Source: an uncultured Moraxella sp. (lineage in GTDB: Bacteria; Pseudomonadota; Gammaproteobacteria; Pseudomonadales; Moraxellaceae). Taken from it: a stretch of DNA of 64,000 bases. The notes under the pieces are model-generated. The model worked only from the letters and a program-made list of their open reading frames with translations, made no database searches and was not told where the DNA came from. Shown piece by piece: positions 9,275 to 18,224 of this stretch. The stretch lies in contig CALTTC010000003.1 in NCBI GenBank assembly GCA_943908425.1, forward strand, positions 62,001 through 126,000, written 5' to 3'. A program made the translations under genes and the position numbers. Within the stretch, counting starts at the first letter, position 1; each line of letters begins with the position of its first letter.

Positions 9275-9299
9275 GCACCTAAATTTTTTAGGTGTTTTT
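9275..9299 (+). terminator. terminator after htpX
   Basis: GCACCTAAA / TTTAGGTG stem with a short T-rich loop followed by TTTTT, 43 bases past the htpX stop. Confidence 0.75.
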
Positions 9300-9349
9300 C
9301 ATTGTTAAGCAATCTATGGTAAATTTTGTTATTAAATAACTGGTACTAT

Positions 9350-9541
9350 AAACAAGCCCTGTCAAGCTTTAGCAAAGTCTGTGATGATGGATTGGTCTGA
9401 AAGCCAACTACCGACCAAGTTGCAAATAGCTATACCATTTTGCCAAATGGAGCTAAACCAATTCAGGCGTTGTTGTTTGGTAATAAAACTTATTTTGTGA
9501 TCTATCTCACTAAATTTAAACACTATCTAAATTCCACATAA
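9350..9541 (+). pseudogene. possible decayed coding fragment
   Basis: One frame reads 63 codons with a single internal TGA (9398-9400) and ends at TAA 9539-9541. It contains segments such as T-D-Q-V-A-N-S-Y-T-I-L-P-N-G and G-N-K-T-Y-F-V-I-Y that look protein-like. No start codon or family assignment is visible. In AT-rich DNA an open stretch of this length can arise by chance, so this is a weak call supported mainly by its position in a clearly decayed intergenic region. Confidence 0.2.
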
Positions 9542-9587
9542 AATGACAAACAAACCATCAGTACAGTACAACCCAACCGCTCAATCC

Positions 9588-9740
9588 TAATCCTGTCTTA
9601 ATTTTTTAATTCAGTACCAAACTTACCCAACGGGAATTAAATCAGGCGAGTAAAGTAAGTAGCCAAATAATGCCATTAAATCTTATCTTTTGTAAAATTT
9701 AACATTACCCATTACAACTATGCTACTTGGGAGTTTTGGT
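9588..9740 (-). pseudogene. remnant of IS630-family transposase C-terminus
   Basis: Read on the minus strand in one frame, this stretch gives P-K-L-P-S-S-I-V-V-M-G-N, then about 15 codons on L-L-Y-S-P-D-L-I-P-V-G, and then V-W-Y, I-K-K-L-R-Q. This follows the end of IS630-type DDE transposases: the V-V-M-D-N aspartate strand, the Y-S-P-D-L-N-P-I-E catalytic glutamate motif and the W-x-x-I-K-x-x-L-R tail. Several in-frame stops interrupt it, and the catalytic Asp (D to G) and Glu (E to G) are both lost. No inverted repeats are recognised. It is a dead scar between htpX and the pilin operon. Confidence 0.6.
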
Positions 9741-9847
9741 TGGTTAAACCTACTTTATTCAAGCGTAGATCGCTTGATACTCATAAAATTTGACAAAAAG
9801 CATTTATCAGAAAACACTGGGTTGGAATACTCTCTATCACCTGACAA

Positions 9848-9875
9848 ACCAAAACAAAACCCGCTAAAGCGGGTT
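9848..9875 (-). terminator. terminator of the minor pilin operon
   Basis: On the minus strand: AACCCGC, a TTTA loop, GCGGGTT, then a T-rich TTGTTTTGG tract. It lies 58 bases beyond the stop of the last pilin gene. Confidence 0.8.
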
Positions 9876-9932
9876 AGAGCAAAATTATAAAAATTTTAAC
9901 CAGAGTGAATGTAAAGCAATGCTATCAAACAA

Positions 9933-10358
9933 TTACTCGCGCCATTGGTTAGCTGTGCCACATGCAGTACCACGACATTTTTTACCATCGCGGTGCAAAG
10001 AAAGCGTCCCATCTGCTGCAACAGCTGATTGCGCTTTTGGCGTGGCGGTAATTACCCAATCGCCCGTGCTTGTGTTATCACCTATACCGCTTACCGTCAC
10101 GGTATACAACGCATTAGATGAACCTTGTGGGTAATCGCCTTCAAACTCAGTTTTACTAACGTTGCGGTAACTGCGAGCCACGGTTTTTTGGCGCTCTATG
10201 CGTTGTCCAATCAGCTGCATATCCGTCATCATATCCGCACGTTTAGTGCGCACGACATAATCTTGATAACGTGGATAAGCAATTGCTGCTAAAATACCAA
10301 TAATAGTGATAACCACCATTAATTCAAGTAAGGTAAATCCGTCTTGATACTTTACCAC
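9933..10358 (-). CDS. type IV minor pilin, PilE/ComF-type (competence pilin)
   Basis: 141-residue type IVa pilin-like protein. Short leader ending in G, then F-T-L-L-E-L-M with Glu at +5, the prepilin peptidase site, followed by the hydrophobic helix (about 8-30) and a globular domain with a Cys pair near the C-terminus (K-K-C / T-A-C). It sits last in the minor pilin operon, where Acinetobacter has comF; its product is expected in the pilus and to matter for DNA uptake or twitching. GTG 10358 overlaps the stop of the previous gene (GTGGTAA), implying coupled translation. Not to be confused with the phosphoribosyltransferase-like ComF at 19398. Confidence 0.8.
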   Translation of the reverse strand: MVKYQDGFTLLELMVVITIIGILAAIAYPRYQDYVVRTKRADMMTDMQLIGQRIERQKTVARSYRNVSKTEFEGDYPQGSSNALYTVTVSGIGDNTSTGDWVITATPKAQSAVAADGTLSLHRDGKKCRGTACGTANQWRE

Positions 10359-11005
10359 GACTCAACCCCCCTGCCCGAGCAGTCATTATTAGCAAGCACT
10401 AATTGTCTAAAATTAGCACTATTGCTCACCAAACAACGCATGCCATTACTGCCAATTATAAACTTTTTCGCACCCTGTTCTTCTAGTTTTTTGCTAGGGT
10501 ACGCGGCTATTTTCCACGACTGTCCCATATTATTAAGAATAACATCATTTAAAAGATTATAATTAGCATCGCCTGCCGATAATGGGACAAGACTAATTGC
10601 TTTGCGACCCATGCTGCCTACACCCGTCTGACCAGTAAACCCATCAACTACTTCTAACTTATAATTATAATTGGTTTCATTGCTACCATTTGGTACATAG
10701 ACAAGCGTATTTTGAACCACCGAAGCAGCAGAGCGACGTGGCTTGGGGTCATAGCAATAAGAGCTACCGTCTGGACAATAATTGTCACCGCGATAAGGCA
10801 CAAAACCCTTATAGGTCAAGGCTTTAGCACGCCAGCGCTCTAACTGTACCTCCAACTGCCCCATCTGCGCCTGTGCTTCTTTTTCCGCATTTAACACGGT
10901 AAAACGCTGGTAGGAGGGTATGGCGATGGCAGCCAAAATAGCAATAACCACCACCACAATCATAAGCTCAATGAGTGTAAAGCCTTGCTGTAGCGTTTTG
11001 GGCAT
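10352..11005 (-). CDS. type IV minor pilin, ComE/PilE-type
   Basis: 217-residue pilin-like protein with leader M-P-K-T-L-Q-Q-G, then F-T-L-I-E-L-M (Glu at +5) and a classic hydrophobic stalk ending I-P-S-Y-Q. The globular domain is larger than that of its neighbour, with cysteines in C-P-D-G-S-S-Y-C near residue 78, another near 194 and one near the C-terminus. It follows pilY1 by 9 bases in the place occupied by comE in Acinetobacter. It is predicted to be processed by PilD and incorporated in or at the tip of the pilus. The function is assigned by position and leader only, because globular domains of minor pilins diverge quickly. Confidence 0.8.
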   Translation of the reverse strand: MPKTLQQGFTLIELMIVVVVIAILAAIAIPSYQRFTVLNAEKEAQAQMGQLEVQLERWRAKALTYKGFVPYRGDNYCPDGSSYCYDPKPRRSAASVVQNTLVYVPNGSNETNYNYKLEVVDGFTGQTGVGSMGRKAISLVPLSAGDANYNLLNDVILNNMGQSWKIAAYPSKKLEEQGAKKFIIGSNGMRCLVSNSANFRQLVLANNDCSGRGVESW

Positions 11006-11014
11006 AGTATTCTC

Positions 11015-14000
11015 CTATTTTTCCCACCAATCTCTTGGATTTAGTACAAGACTGGAGTCAAAGCCTTTTTTATCAGGATCGCTACCAACCCCACCCGTAG
11101 GCGTATTACCGCCATTAGGATCATCAGGTCGTTGCTTCTTACCACAATCTGCACCCGTACAATGTGTCACAAGCGTTCCCACCAGTCCTCCAGCAGAACC
11201 ACCCTCAGTGGTAATCACGTTACCGATAATACCAATACCAATATTGACCGCAGGAATTCTTGTGAAATCGCCCCCCTTGTCAATCGCACAGTTACCAAAG
11301 GGTAGGCACATCAGGCGACGCTGCGTGACACCGCGCTGAACACTACCAGTCACAACTGGGGGAGCAACAGTGGTCGGCACACCGCATTTACTTGTTACCG
11401 TTGGTGCAGGTGCAGGCGGTGCAACACTTGCAGTACCATTGACAATAGCAGAAGGATTATAAACGGTAGTAAACAGATAACCAGCCAAGGCATCGGGCTC
11501 GTTAAAAGATTTAAGACCTGTCGCCGGCTGCGCTACGCCATCAACCACCCATTCAGCCAATGGGTAATACCAGCCTTGGCTTACGCCAGATAACATATCT
11601 GATTTGACTTGTACATCGCCCGGAACAAATCTAATCTCACTTAAATCCGCAACCGTCAGATTTTTCGTTGCCATCGTTGTATTAGGATCGTACATGCGAT
11701 TTCTAGCTATCGCGATATCTTTATCCAAGAAAGTGTATAGAGCATCTGGTGTCTGACGCGTGGCAGATACGGGCAAGCTTCTATTACCAGAACCAATGCT
11801 AACCATACCTGTAACACCGCCATCAATTTCTTTAGTGAAAGTTACCAAGGGTCGCTCATAGAATCTTGGCGCTGTATCGCTACCAGATTTTTGGCCGCTG
11901 ACGTCAAGCACCTTAACAACACGAGTTACCTTAAAGCTATCACTACAACGCTCTTGCCCGTTTTCAATAGGACAGGTCGGTTTTTTGTTGTCTAAATCAG
12001 CACGCCAAACACGCCCACCCAAGTCAGCGTAATAAATGTGATCAACATAACCGTCGCTATCACGATCTAAAACGCGAATTTGACTTACCACACTGTGGTT
12101 CATTTCTGGATGAGTACTTGCTTGTAAACTGGTGCCTGCATTCGTAGGACTATTGGCAGCGCCTTGCGTTGCCCACCATAATAGCTTGCCACTATTAGTA
12201 GGGGTTATCTCCAGGCGATTGGTGGTGCTATTAAGCCTTTCTTCACCCACTTGCACGGCATAGACGGCGTTACCTTGTGCATTGCCAACCGGTACATAGT
12301 CAGCGCTTTCATAGCCATAATCATAGCCGCCTGCCAAAAAATCAACCATCACTTTTTTACCACCTGAACGCACGTAGCCCACGCTAGGTTTTGCCCAAGA
12401 CTGACCCATACGGGCATAGGCTGCATTTTCAGCAGCTGATTTACCACCAAAACCTGCTAAAGCTACGGTGTTATCCTGCAGTTTTTTACCATAATTGGAG
12501 CCAACAGTATATAACAAGGTTGGTGCTGTTTTATTAGAAATATCTAAACTATAGTATTTAGAGCCACCCATGCGTAGACCACCAGAGGCGATAACACTGG
12601 TTGCTTTATACTTTGTTTTATCAGCAGAAAAATCATGGCGACTGGTAACTGTCCAGGGTCCATCCACGCCATGCGGTACTTTGTTAGCCTTGGTTGTTCC
12701 TTCATTTAAAGCATCTGGCTGTAAGTCCAACATCTCTTGTGGCACAAAAGAGAACAACTCTTGACCTGTTGTATTGTCAACTAAATGTAGCGCCCCCTCC
12801 ATTGAGCCATAAATAACAGCGTCTTTACGACTATCAGCAACAAAATTACCGTTACTATTGACCCCAATTTCATAAGCAATCAATTGTGGGCTTGAGTGTA
12901 ATACAGCACCTAACGTATAATCTGGTGCAGACTGTGCGTACCCACCCAAAATAGGTGCCAACTGAGCAAGATCATTACGCGTGCTAAGCTTCGTATTCAC
13001 ATCTGCAGGGCCTGCTATCTTCATCAGCCCATCTGCTGTATCAACCCAAAGATTTCTTGTACCAACTGCAAGATTGTCTAGACGCGATAGCTCCTGATTA
13101 TATCTAAACAGCTGCGAATAAGTACCGCCCACTTGTGGCATTGCACCATCTGGACGTTCTGCACTATTCCAAAAATCATAAGTGTCGGGGTTAAACTCAC
13201 CCTTTTCATTTTTGATCACTGGCTGATTATTAGCACCGAACATTCTAGCATCATTAACCTTGTATTTTTTTAGGTTACCGTTCCATAACACGTTACTGCC
13301 AGGTTTTGGGTCTAGAATCGGTAGATAAACAGAGCCGCTAGCAATATTACCCGTAAGTGGATCAATGGGGGCAGACATTGCTCCTGTAGATAGCGGGGTG
13401 CGGTCAGGTGGTGGCAAGATAACATCAGAGGGTTTGTCGGTAGGCGGTGGTGGAGTTAGACTAAACATAAAGTTTACCACGCTTTCTGTTACTGCTTCAG
13501 TATCGCCAACATCCACATAATAAAATCCGCCCTCGCCATAGCCCGCCCCATGCTCACCAAGCTTACACATATTCTTTGCACGCGCATCTGTAAAACTGTC
13601 GCAATTATAAGCCTGCACTTCACCTTTTTGAGTACCTCCTGGTAAGACAACCTGCTTGGGATATCGTCTGGCATCTTTAACTTCTTTTAAACCACCGCCA
13701 TAACCTACCGAGGCAAAACGCACGTCAGCATTGAACTCTCGTCTATCAGGGTCGGTGGCATAATTGTCAGTAACTCTAAAGCTTTGATTTCTAATGATAT
13801 TACCACTGTTATCAAATCTAGCACGAGCAGCTTTTGCCATCTCTCCAGCACAGCTCCAGTAGCTATATAGTGTACTTGTAACACCTAGTGCTTGCTTCTT
13901 AATGGTTGCGTCGTCTAATGTACCTCGACAGACGTTATTGTTACCTGCTGTGATTGAGACGTGTGGCTGATTTCGTAAAGCTGTATTTAAGGTTGCGCGA

Positions 14001-15148
14001 TAAGTATCTTTTCCACCATAACTATTATTTGTTACATCTAAGGCATCGCCATCACTTAAAAAGTAGATACCATTGGCAGCACATTCATTATCGGGAGATA
14101 AAGGTGTTCTATAGGAATTACCCAGTACTCGGCTGTCTGGGTGTGCAATCCTAAATCCCGAGTAAGGAAAAGTACCCGTCTTTAATTCAGCAAAGTAGTA
14201 AGTATTGGTACCCTCTTTTTGAGGGATGACATTATAGAGTGGGTTGTTTTGATAAGGCCCTAAGGTGACTGCTTTGTCCGCACCTCTGACCCATGTTCCA
14301 CTAGGACAAGCAGTTAAATGGTCAAATCTATTAGTTGATAGTTTTCTAGCAGCGTTGGTGGTATCACAAGCAATAAATTGCCCATTTTGCTCTAGACCCA
14401 AAGGAAAAGCAACAGGATAGATATTACCTGCATTGGTTCTACCACCTGAGAAATACGCCATGGTCTCGGCGATGGTCAGCGCCAATGGATTGGCTTCCTT
14501 ACCCGCAGCACTTAAAGCGGCAATTTGCTGTGCTATCTGGTAACGATTGGCATCAGTCATATCCAGTGCAGGATAAAGAATCTGACCGCCATTAGGACCG
14601 TTTAAAGCAAAGTTACTAGCAAGACCGATTTTAAAGTCAGAGATTTTACCTAGTGGCGATTGTATGTTATTGTTTTGCTTGTAGTCGCTGATTTTCGGAT
14701 TGGGATTGGTTAAAAACTGTAAAAACGCTTCTCTTAATACCGATATGCGCGTAGGATTACCATCACAAGTTTCATAGCGATAAGCAACGGATTGTGATGT
14801 TCTGTTGCCGTTTTCATCATAAAAGGGGAGCTGTCTTGTTTCCAGCTTGTGTCTACGCGCACTGTAATCTGGATCGCCCCTCACACAGGATTTGATGTTA
14901 CTTATACCATAGTCAGCATCATAGCTACCAGCTTCTATACCCATACCCACTCCGATGTTCAAAACCAACATCAAGACAGGTTTAGATTGGGGTGGAGGCT
15001 GCTGTGATGGTGGCACACTAGGCGATATGGGCACGATGGTATGGTGATTATAAATTTCCAAATCATCGGCATGTGCTGTAGACAATGCACAGCTAACGCT
15101 CATTGCTAAGGCAGACAGAACAAGCTTATTTTTTGCGTAAGCACTCAT
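11015..15148 (-). CDS. pilY1: PilY1/PilC/ComC family pilus tip adhesin
   Basis: 1377-residue secreted protein of the PilY1 family, which with minor pilins primes pilus assembly and acts as tip adhesin. Signal peptide at residues 1-27 (cleavage after A-H-A), a proline-rich linker, an N-terminal region corresponding to the von Willebrand A domain, and a C-terminal seven-bladed propeller (about 690-1230). The propeller contains a Ca-binding loop D-R-D-S-D-G-Y-V-D near residue 1030. In the vWA region the D-x-S-x-S motif of relatives is replaced by L-N-I-G-V-G-M (about 63-69), so metal-dependent adhesion is unlikely. A Pro/Thr/Gly-rich tail ends the protein. It lies between pilX and the two ComE/ComF-type pilins. 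Confidence 0.9.
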   Translation of the reverse strand: MSAYAKNKLVLSALAMSVSCALSTAHADDLEIYNHHTIVPISPSVPPSQQPPPQSKPVLMLVLNIGVGMGIEAGSYDADYGISNIKSCVRGDPDYSARRHKLETRQLPFYDENGNRTSQSVAYRYETCDGNPTRISVLREAFLQFLTNPNPKISDYKQNNNIQSPLGKISDFKIGLASNFALNGPNGGQILYPALDMTDANRYQIAQQIAALSAAGKEANPLALTIAETMAYFSGGRTNAGNIYPVAFPLGLEQNGQFIACDTTNAARKLSTNRFDHLTACPSGTWVRGADKAVTLGPYQNNPLYNVIPQKEGTNTYYFAELKTGTFPYSGFRIAHPDSRVLGNSYRTPLSPDNECAANGIYFLSDGDALDVTNNSYGGKDTYRATLNTALRNQPHVSITAGNNNVCRGTLDDATIKKQALGVTSTLYSYWSCAGEMAKAARARFDNSGNIIRNQSFRVTDNYATDPDRREFNADVRFASVGYGGGLKEVKDARRYPKQVVLPGGTQKGEVQAYNCDSFTDARAKNMCKLGEHGAGYGEGGFYYVDVGDTEAVTESVVNFMFSLTPPPPTDKPSDVILPPPDRTPLSTGAMSAPIDPLTGNIASGSVYLPILDPKPGSNVLWNGNLKKYKVNDARMFGANNQPVIKNEKGEFNPDTYDFWNSAERPDGAMPQVGGTYSQLFRYNQELSRLDNLAVGTRNLWVDTADGLMKIAGPADVNTKLSTRNDLAQLAPILGGYAQSAPDYTLGAVLHSSPQLIAYEIGVNSNGNFVADSRKDAVIYGSMEGALHLVDNTTGQELFSFVPQEMLDLQPDALNEGTTKANKVPHGVDGPWTVTSRHDFSADKTKYKATSVIASGGLRMGGSKYYSLDISNKTAPTLLYTVGSNYGKKLQDNTVALAGFGGKSAAENAAYARMGQSWAKPSVGYVRSGGKKVMVDFLAGGYDYGYESADYVPVGNAQGNAVYAVQVGEERLNSTTNRLEITPTNSGKLLWWATQGAANSPTNAGTSLQASTHPEMNHSVVSQIRVLDRDSDGYVDHIYYADLGGRVWRADLDNKKPTCPIENGQERCSDSFKVTRVVKVLDVSGQKSGSDTAPRFYERPLVTFTKEIDGGVTGMVSIGSGNRSLPVSATRQTPDALYTFLDKDIAIARNRMYDPNTTMATKNLTVADLSEIRFVPGDVQVKSDMLSGVSQGWYYPLAEWVVDGVAQPATGLKSFNEPDALAGYLFTTVYNPSAIVNGTASVAPPAPAPTVTSKCGVPTTVAPPVVTGSVQRGVTQRRLMCLPFGNCAIDKGGDFTRIPAVNIGIGIIGNVITTEGGSAGGLVGTLVTHCTGADCGKKQRPDDPNGGNTPTGGVGSDPDKKGFDSSLVLNPRDWWEK

Positions 15149-15165
15149 TGAATTATCCTTAAAAT

Positions 15166-15954
15166 TTAACTAATACATTTAAAATCAGTAGCCTGACCAC
15201 GGAAAGTTTGCACTTGAATATTATGGGGTACACCAAGCCGTGACAGACATTGCCCAATGGTTTCAGAGTACCTGCTTGTATCAATTTTTTCGGTCATCTC
15301 CACCGGCAGTTTTAAACATTCATTGATACTACTACGGCTAGCATTACTATAACTAGGTATCAGTGAGACGGCGTGTGCATCAAAATAAGAACACAAGGTA
15401 TTAACGGCACTTGATGTAGACACAAAGTCATCACTAGAGGTTGCGATAGCCTCCCCACCAAACGCTTGGTTTTCGTTACTCTCTTTGGTTTTTCTCAAAG
15501 TCAGCTGTGTAACAATACGTCCTTCGCTTACATAATGGTTATTGTTGGTTGTATCACAAAAACCGCTATCACGTCTTGCTGCCAGTGGATACCCCAAGGC
15601 GTTTTTTTCAGTGATCACCGATGTATTAAATAGCTTTTCAGCATCTTTACGCAAACAAAGCACAATTTCAGCGTTTATATATTGCTCTCCAGGTCGAGAC
15701 AGATAGCCTTGTAGCGTATCACGGCGTCCTGCTTTATTGCCAGAGGCATCCGCGCGACTTTCTTGCTCAATTTTAGCTAAAGCAATATTGTTGGCTTGAA
15801 AGTTAAGTTTGCTTACCTGTGCTGCCGTCGCTACCTGCAAGTCCGTACTACTACGCTTTAGGGCAATGATGCCAATCACGCTAATCACAAGCAACAGTAC
15901 TGCTACCACAATTAGCGCAAACCCTTGCTGGGAATTCATTGATGAATATCTCAC
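15166..15954 (-). CDS. pilX: minor pilin PilX
   Basis: 262-residue minor pilin. Leader ends Q-Q-G before F-A-L-I-V-V, so the mature chain has no Glu at +5, as in PilX and its type II secretion counterpart GspK, which sit at the tip. A hydrophobic helix (about 13-35) is followed by an L-K-R-S-S-T-D-L-Q-V-A-T region typical of PilX N-termini. GTG 15954 overlaps the pilW stop (GTGA) with AGGTG upstream; an in-frame ATG at 15939 is the alternative but has a poor ribosome binding site. It is fourth in the operon. Confidence 0.8.
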   Translation of the reverse strand: MRYSSMNSQQGFALIVVAVLLLVISVIGIIALKRSSTDLQVATAAQVSKLNFQANNIALAKIEQESRADASGNKAGRRDTLQGYLSRPGEQYINAEIVLCLRKDAEKLFNTSVITEKNALGYPLAARRDSGFCDTTNNNHYVSEGRIVTQLTLRKTKESNENQAFGGEAIATSSDDFVSTSSAVNTLCSYFDAHAVSLIPSYSNASRSSINECLKLPVEMTEKIDTSRYSETIGQCLSRLGVPHNIQVQTFRGQATDFKCIS

Positions 15955-17000
15955 ACGACACCTCGAGCATTACGAATCAGAATGTTACTGGTATACACAT
16001 CACGCATCTTACCGTCATCAACTGAAGAAACCGTTTGATCTAGCACCTTATAGCTGTTATTTGGTGCCTGAATCGGATTATCGGCACGCATTAGTAACCC
16101 TATCTGCATGGCAACGATACGTTTGGTTGTCTTGCCTGTTGCGACATCTAGCCCAAAAATACTATTCATGCTTGCCAAGGCAGGAATGGGACGATATTCA
16201 ATCGCTAATTCACTGGGCTTTGCTGCAAATTTTTTGCTATCCGTCAAACCCATTAATACCTGAAAATTCTCAACATTGGGCACGATAATTTGACCATCGC
16301 CAGCAAGATTATTGGCACCTGGCGTACCATCAGGTTTTGTATAAGTAGAAATATCTATACCATTTTTGTTAGTAGAAGTATTAGGGGCGGACGAAGTTGC
16401 CGTGCTTGCAGAAATGCCTTTTGCTAATTCTTCATCATAAGCATAGATCGCAGCAGCACAAGCAAGACCGCCACTGCGTACAAAGTAGCGTTCAATAACA
16501 TAATTATCTTTTGGGATAATACGCCCCATACAGTCCACCTTGCCAGCTTCACGCATACGATATTGAATAGTCAGTTGGTCACTAGCGGTACCGCTACCAT
16601 TCTTTGATAGTAATTCAGCGGGGATAAGGTTACCGCCTAGATTGAGTCCGCGCAAGTTGTTGCCTACAATTTGACCACTTGATAAAGTCGTACCAAACAC
16701 GCTCATATCGGTAGGTGCCGTAAGCACAATGCCCCCTAAAGCAGTTAGATGGTTTAAAAAATCGCCATCACCACCCTCACTATCCCCAAGAGAGCCCAAA
16801 TTAGCGCGTTGCATATGCCGAGTCAAATAATCCGCACCAAAAACACTATTATCTACTAATTCTGAACCAGCTTGTTGAATGTTATTAGACAGCAGTCCTG
16901 TATAAAATAGCTTAAAGGCAGCAGCAGTGATTAGTAGGCCAATTATCAAAGCAATCATCAGCTCTATCAATGTAAAACCTTGCTGGGTATTTCTGCGCAT
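15951..17000 (-). CDS. pilW: minor pilin PilW
   Basis: 349-residue minor pilin, the length usual for PilW. Leader ending T-Q-Q-G, then F-T-L-I-E-L-M-I (Glu at +5) and a hydrophobic stalk. The large globular domain contains the L-T-R-H-M-Q-R-A-N-L-G motif near residue 65, characteristic of PilW/ComB. Start ATG 17000 shares its A with the pilV stop (TGATG), and GAGGTG sits just upstream; an upstream in-frame start at 17024 would lie inside pilV. With PilV, PilX and FimT it forms the priming complex that recruits PilY1. Confidence 0.85.
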   Translation of the reverse strand: MRRNTQQGFTLIELMIALIIGLLITAAAFKLFYTGLLSNNIQQAGSELVDNSVFGADYLTRHMQRANLGSLGDSEGGDGDFLNHLTALGGIVLTAPTDMSVFGTTLSSGQIVGNNLRGLNLGGNLIPAELLSKNGSGTASDQLTIQYRMREAGKVDCMGRIIPKDNYVIERYFVRSGGLACAAAIYAYDEELAKGISASTATSSAPNTSTNKNGIDISTYTKPDGTPGANNLAGDGQIIVPNVENFQVLMGLTDSKKFAAKPSELAIEYRPIPALASMNSIFGLDVATGKTTKRIVAMQIGLLMRADNPIQAPNNSYKVLDQTVSSVDDGKMRDVYTSNILIRNARGVV

Positions 17001-17557
17001 CAATTCACCTCTATAAACATACAAGACGCACCCGGATTATAGGCACCGGCTCTAGTCAAGCAATGGTTACCACTTGCGCCAACCGTAGGTGTAGTGGTAT
17101 CCCACGCTGCTATCATGCACCGTGAGTTAGCAATAACACTTGCCGTGGTATTTCTAGGGCAATCTACGATATTAGCCGTAATATCACTATCGGCAAACTG
17201 CTTGGCAAATAAGTGTACATCGACCGCCGCTATTTGGGCGGGGGTGCAAAGTGCACTAGGCGCCGTGCCATCAAGACCACACATGTCACTTGGTGCATTT
17301 GCCGCTTTAGCAAGTAATCCCGTCGGCGTAGTCATTGCGCTAAACTGAGTCTGATATTCATCCATCGCAGCAGGATTGGTGCGAATTTTCTCTGCTACGC
17401 TTTGCATGACAACAAGCACTTTGACGCGCTCAATAGATTCATTGGTTGCCTTAACAGAGGATGTCTGTAGGGCAGCAAAGCCTAGCATACCGACCGCAAG
17501 TAACAACAAAGCGATTAACGCCTCAAGCAGTCCTATACCCTGTTGGTATCTAATCAC
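17000..17557 (-). CDS. pilV: minor pilin PilV
   Basis: 185-residue minor pilin. Leader M-I-R-Y-Q-Q-G, then I-G-L-L-E-A-L-I with Glu at +5, an A-L-L-L-L-A-V-G-M-L-G stalk typical of PilV, and a globular domain with several cysteines (D-M-C-G, A-L-C-T, V-D-C-P, S-R-C, N-H-C, S-C-M) that could form disulfides. The first mature residue is Ile rather than the usual Phe or Met. GTG 17557 overlaps the fimT stop by four bases (GTGA) and the 3' end overlaps pilW, so the operon is tightly coupled. Confidence 0.85.
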   Translation of the reverse strand: MIRYQQGIGLLEALIALLLLAVGMLGFAALQTSSVKATNESIERVKVLVVMQSVAEKIRTNPAAMDEYQTQFSAMTTPTGLLAKAANAPSDMCGLDGTAPSALCTPAQIAAVDVHLFAKQFADSDITANIVDCPRNTTASVIANSRCMIAAWDTTTPTVGASGNHCLTRAGAYNPGASCMFIEVN

Positions 17558-18030
17558 GCACAGCCCCCCTGTTGTTTAGTCGCGGTAATAATGTTATAAC
17601 CTTGAATGGCTACGACTCGTTTATCCACCGTCTCCCCTGTATAGCATATTTCATAACCTGTACCCGTACCGCCTAGGGGCTCATTAGTAGTAGTTTGTGG
17701 TATACCCTTATTAAATACAATACCACCGCTTACAGCCGCTTGTGGCGTGACGACAATATTTGAGTTTAAGTAAACAATTTTTGTGCCACCGTTAGGATTG
17801 TTAAAAGTAAACCTATCACCCGAAAAAGTAACGCTTACACGTTGCTGACTAGCAAACGACTCGGCACGCGCCTGCTCCAACACTGTCTTCACCGCTTCGC
17901 TCGCCTCTTGCATACGTGAATTCACCATCGTACGCTTCATTGACGGACCAGCAATTGTTGCCAGTATAGCAACGATAGAGATGACAACCAACAGCTCAAT
18001 CAAAGTAAAGCCAATCTCGGCACGTTTCAT
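17554..18030 (-). CDS. fimT: pseudopilin FimT (GspH/FimT family)
   Basis: First gene of the operon; 158 residues from ATG 18030, preceded by GGAAAG. Leader M-K-R-A-E-I-G, then F-T-L-I-E-L-L-V-V-I and a family-typical helix leading into K-R-T-M-V-N-S-R-M. The region about 38-70 carries the A-R-A-E-S motif of GspH/FimT proteins. Some FimT proteins bind DNA during natural transformation through a basic C-terminus; here that tail is short, with one Lys-Gln-Gln and a final Gly-Gly-Cys-Ala, so that activity cannot be inferred. An in-frame GTG at 18042 is less likely because it lies in the ribosome binding site. Confidence 0.85.
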   Translation of the reverse strand: MKRAEIGFTLIELLVVISIVAILATIAGPSMKRTMVNSRMQEASEAVKTVLEQARAESFASQQRVSVTFSGDRFTFNNPNGGTKIVYLNSNIVVTPQAAVSGGIVFNKGIPQTTTNEPLGGTGTGYEICYTGETVDKRVVAIQGYNIITATKQQGGCA

Positions 18031-18108
18031 AGGTCTTTCCACTGAATATAAAGGTACATATCACTATTTACAAGCAAGATTCGTTCCAATCTTAATATAT
18101 TAGCATCA

Positions 18109-18114
18109 ATTATA
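18109..18114 (-). promoter_or_regulatory. candidate -10 element for the pilin operon
   Basis: A perfect TATAAT on the minus strand about 80 bases before fimT. No convincing -35 is seen at 16-18 bases, so an activator-dependent promoter is possible. This is inference from the hexamer alone. Confidence 0.35.
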
Positions 18115-18224
18115 ACACTTTTTACACAAAATACAAATCGACGGGTAAACGACCGCTGTCCAAGGCTGGAAAGCGGTGTTTTTGGTAAAGGGCATAGAAT
18201 TAGCGATAAGGTATGCTAAAAATT

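Noticed and set aside
12570..14154. Plus-strand open frames inside pilY1
   Set aside because: They are shadows of the long minus-strand gene, without ribosome binding sites or family resemblance.
18152..18183. Hairpin ACCGCT...AGCGGT followed by GTTTTT on the plus strand
   Set aside because: No plus-strand gene precedes it, and on the minus strand no T-run follows the stem; not called a terminator.
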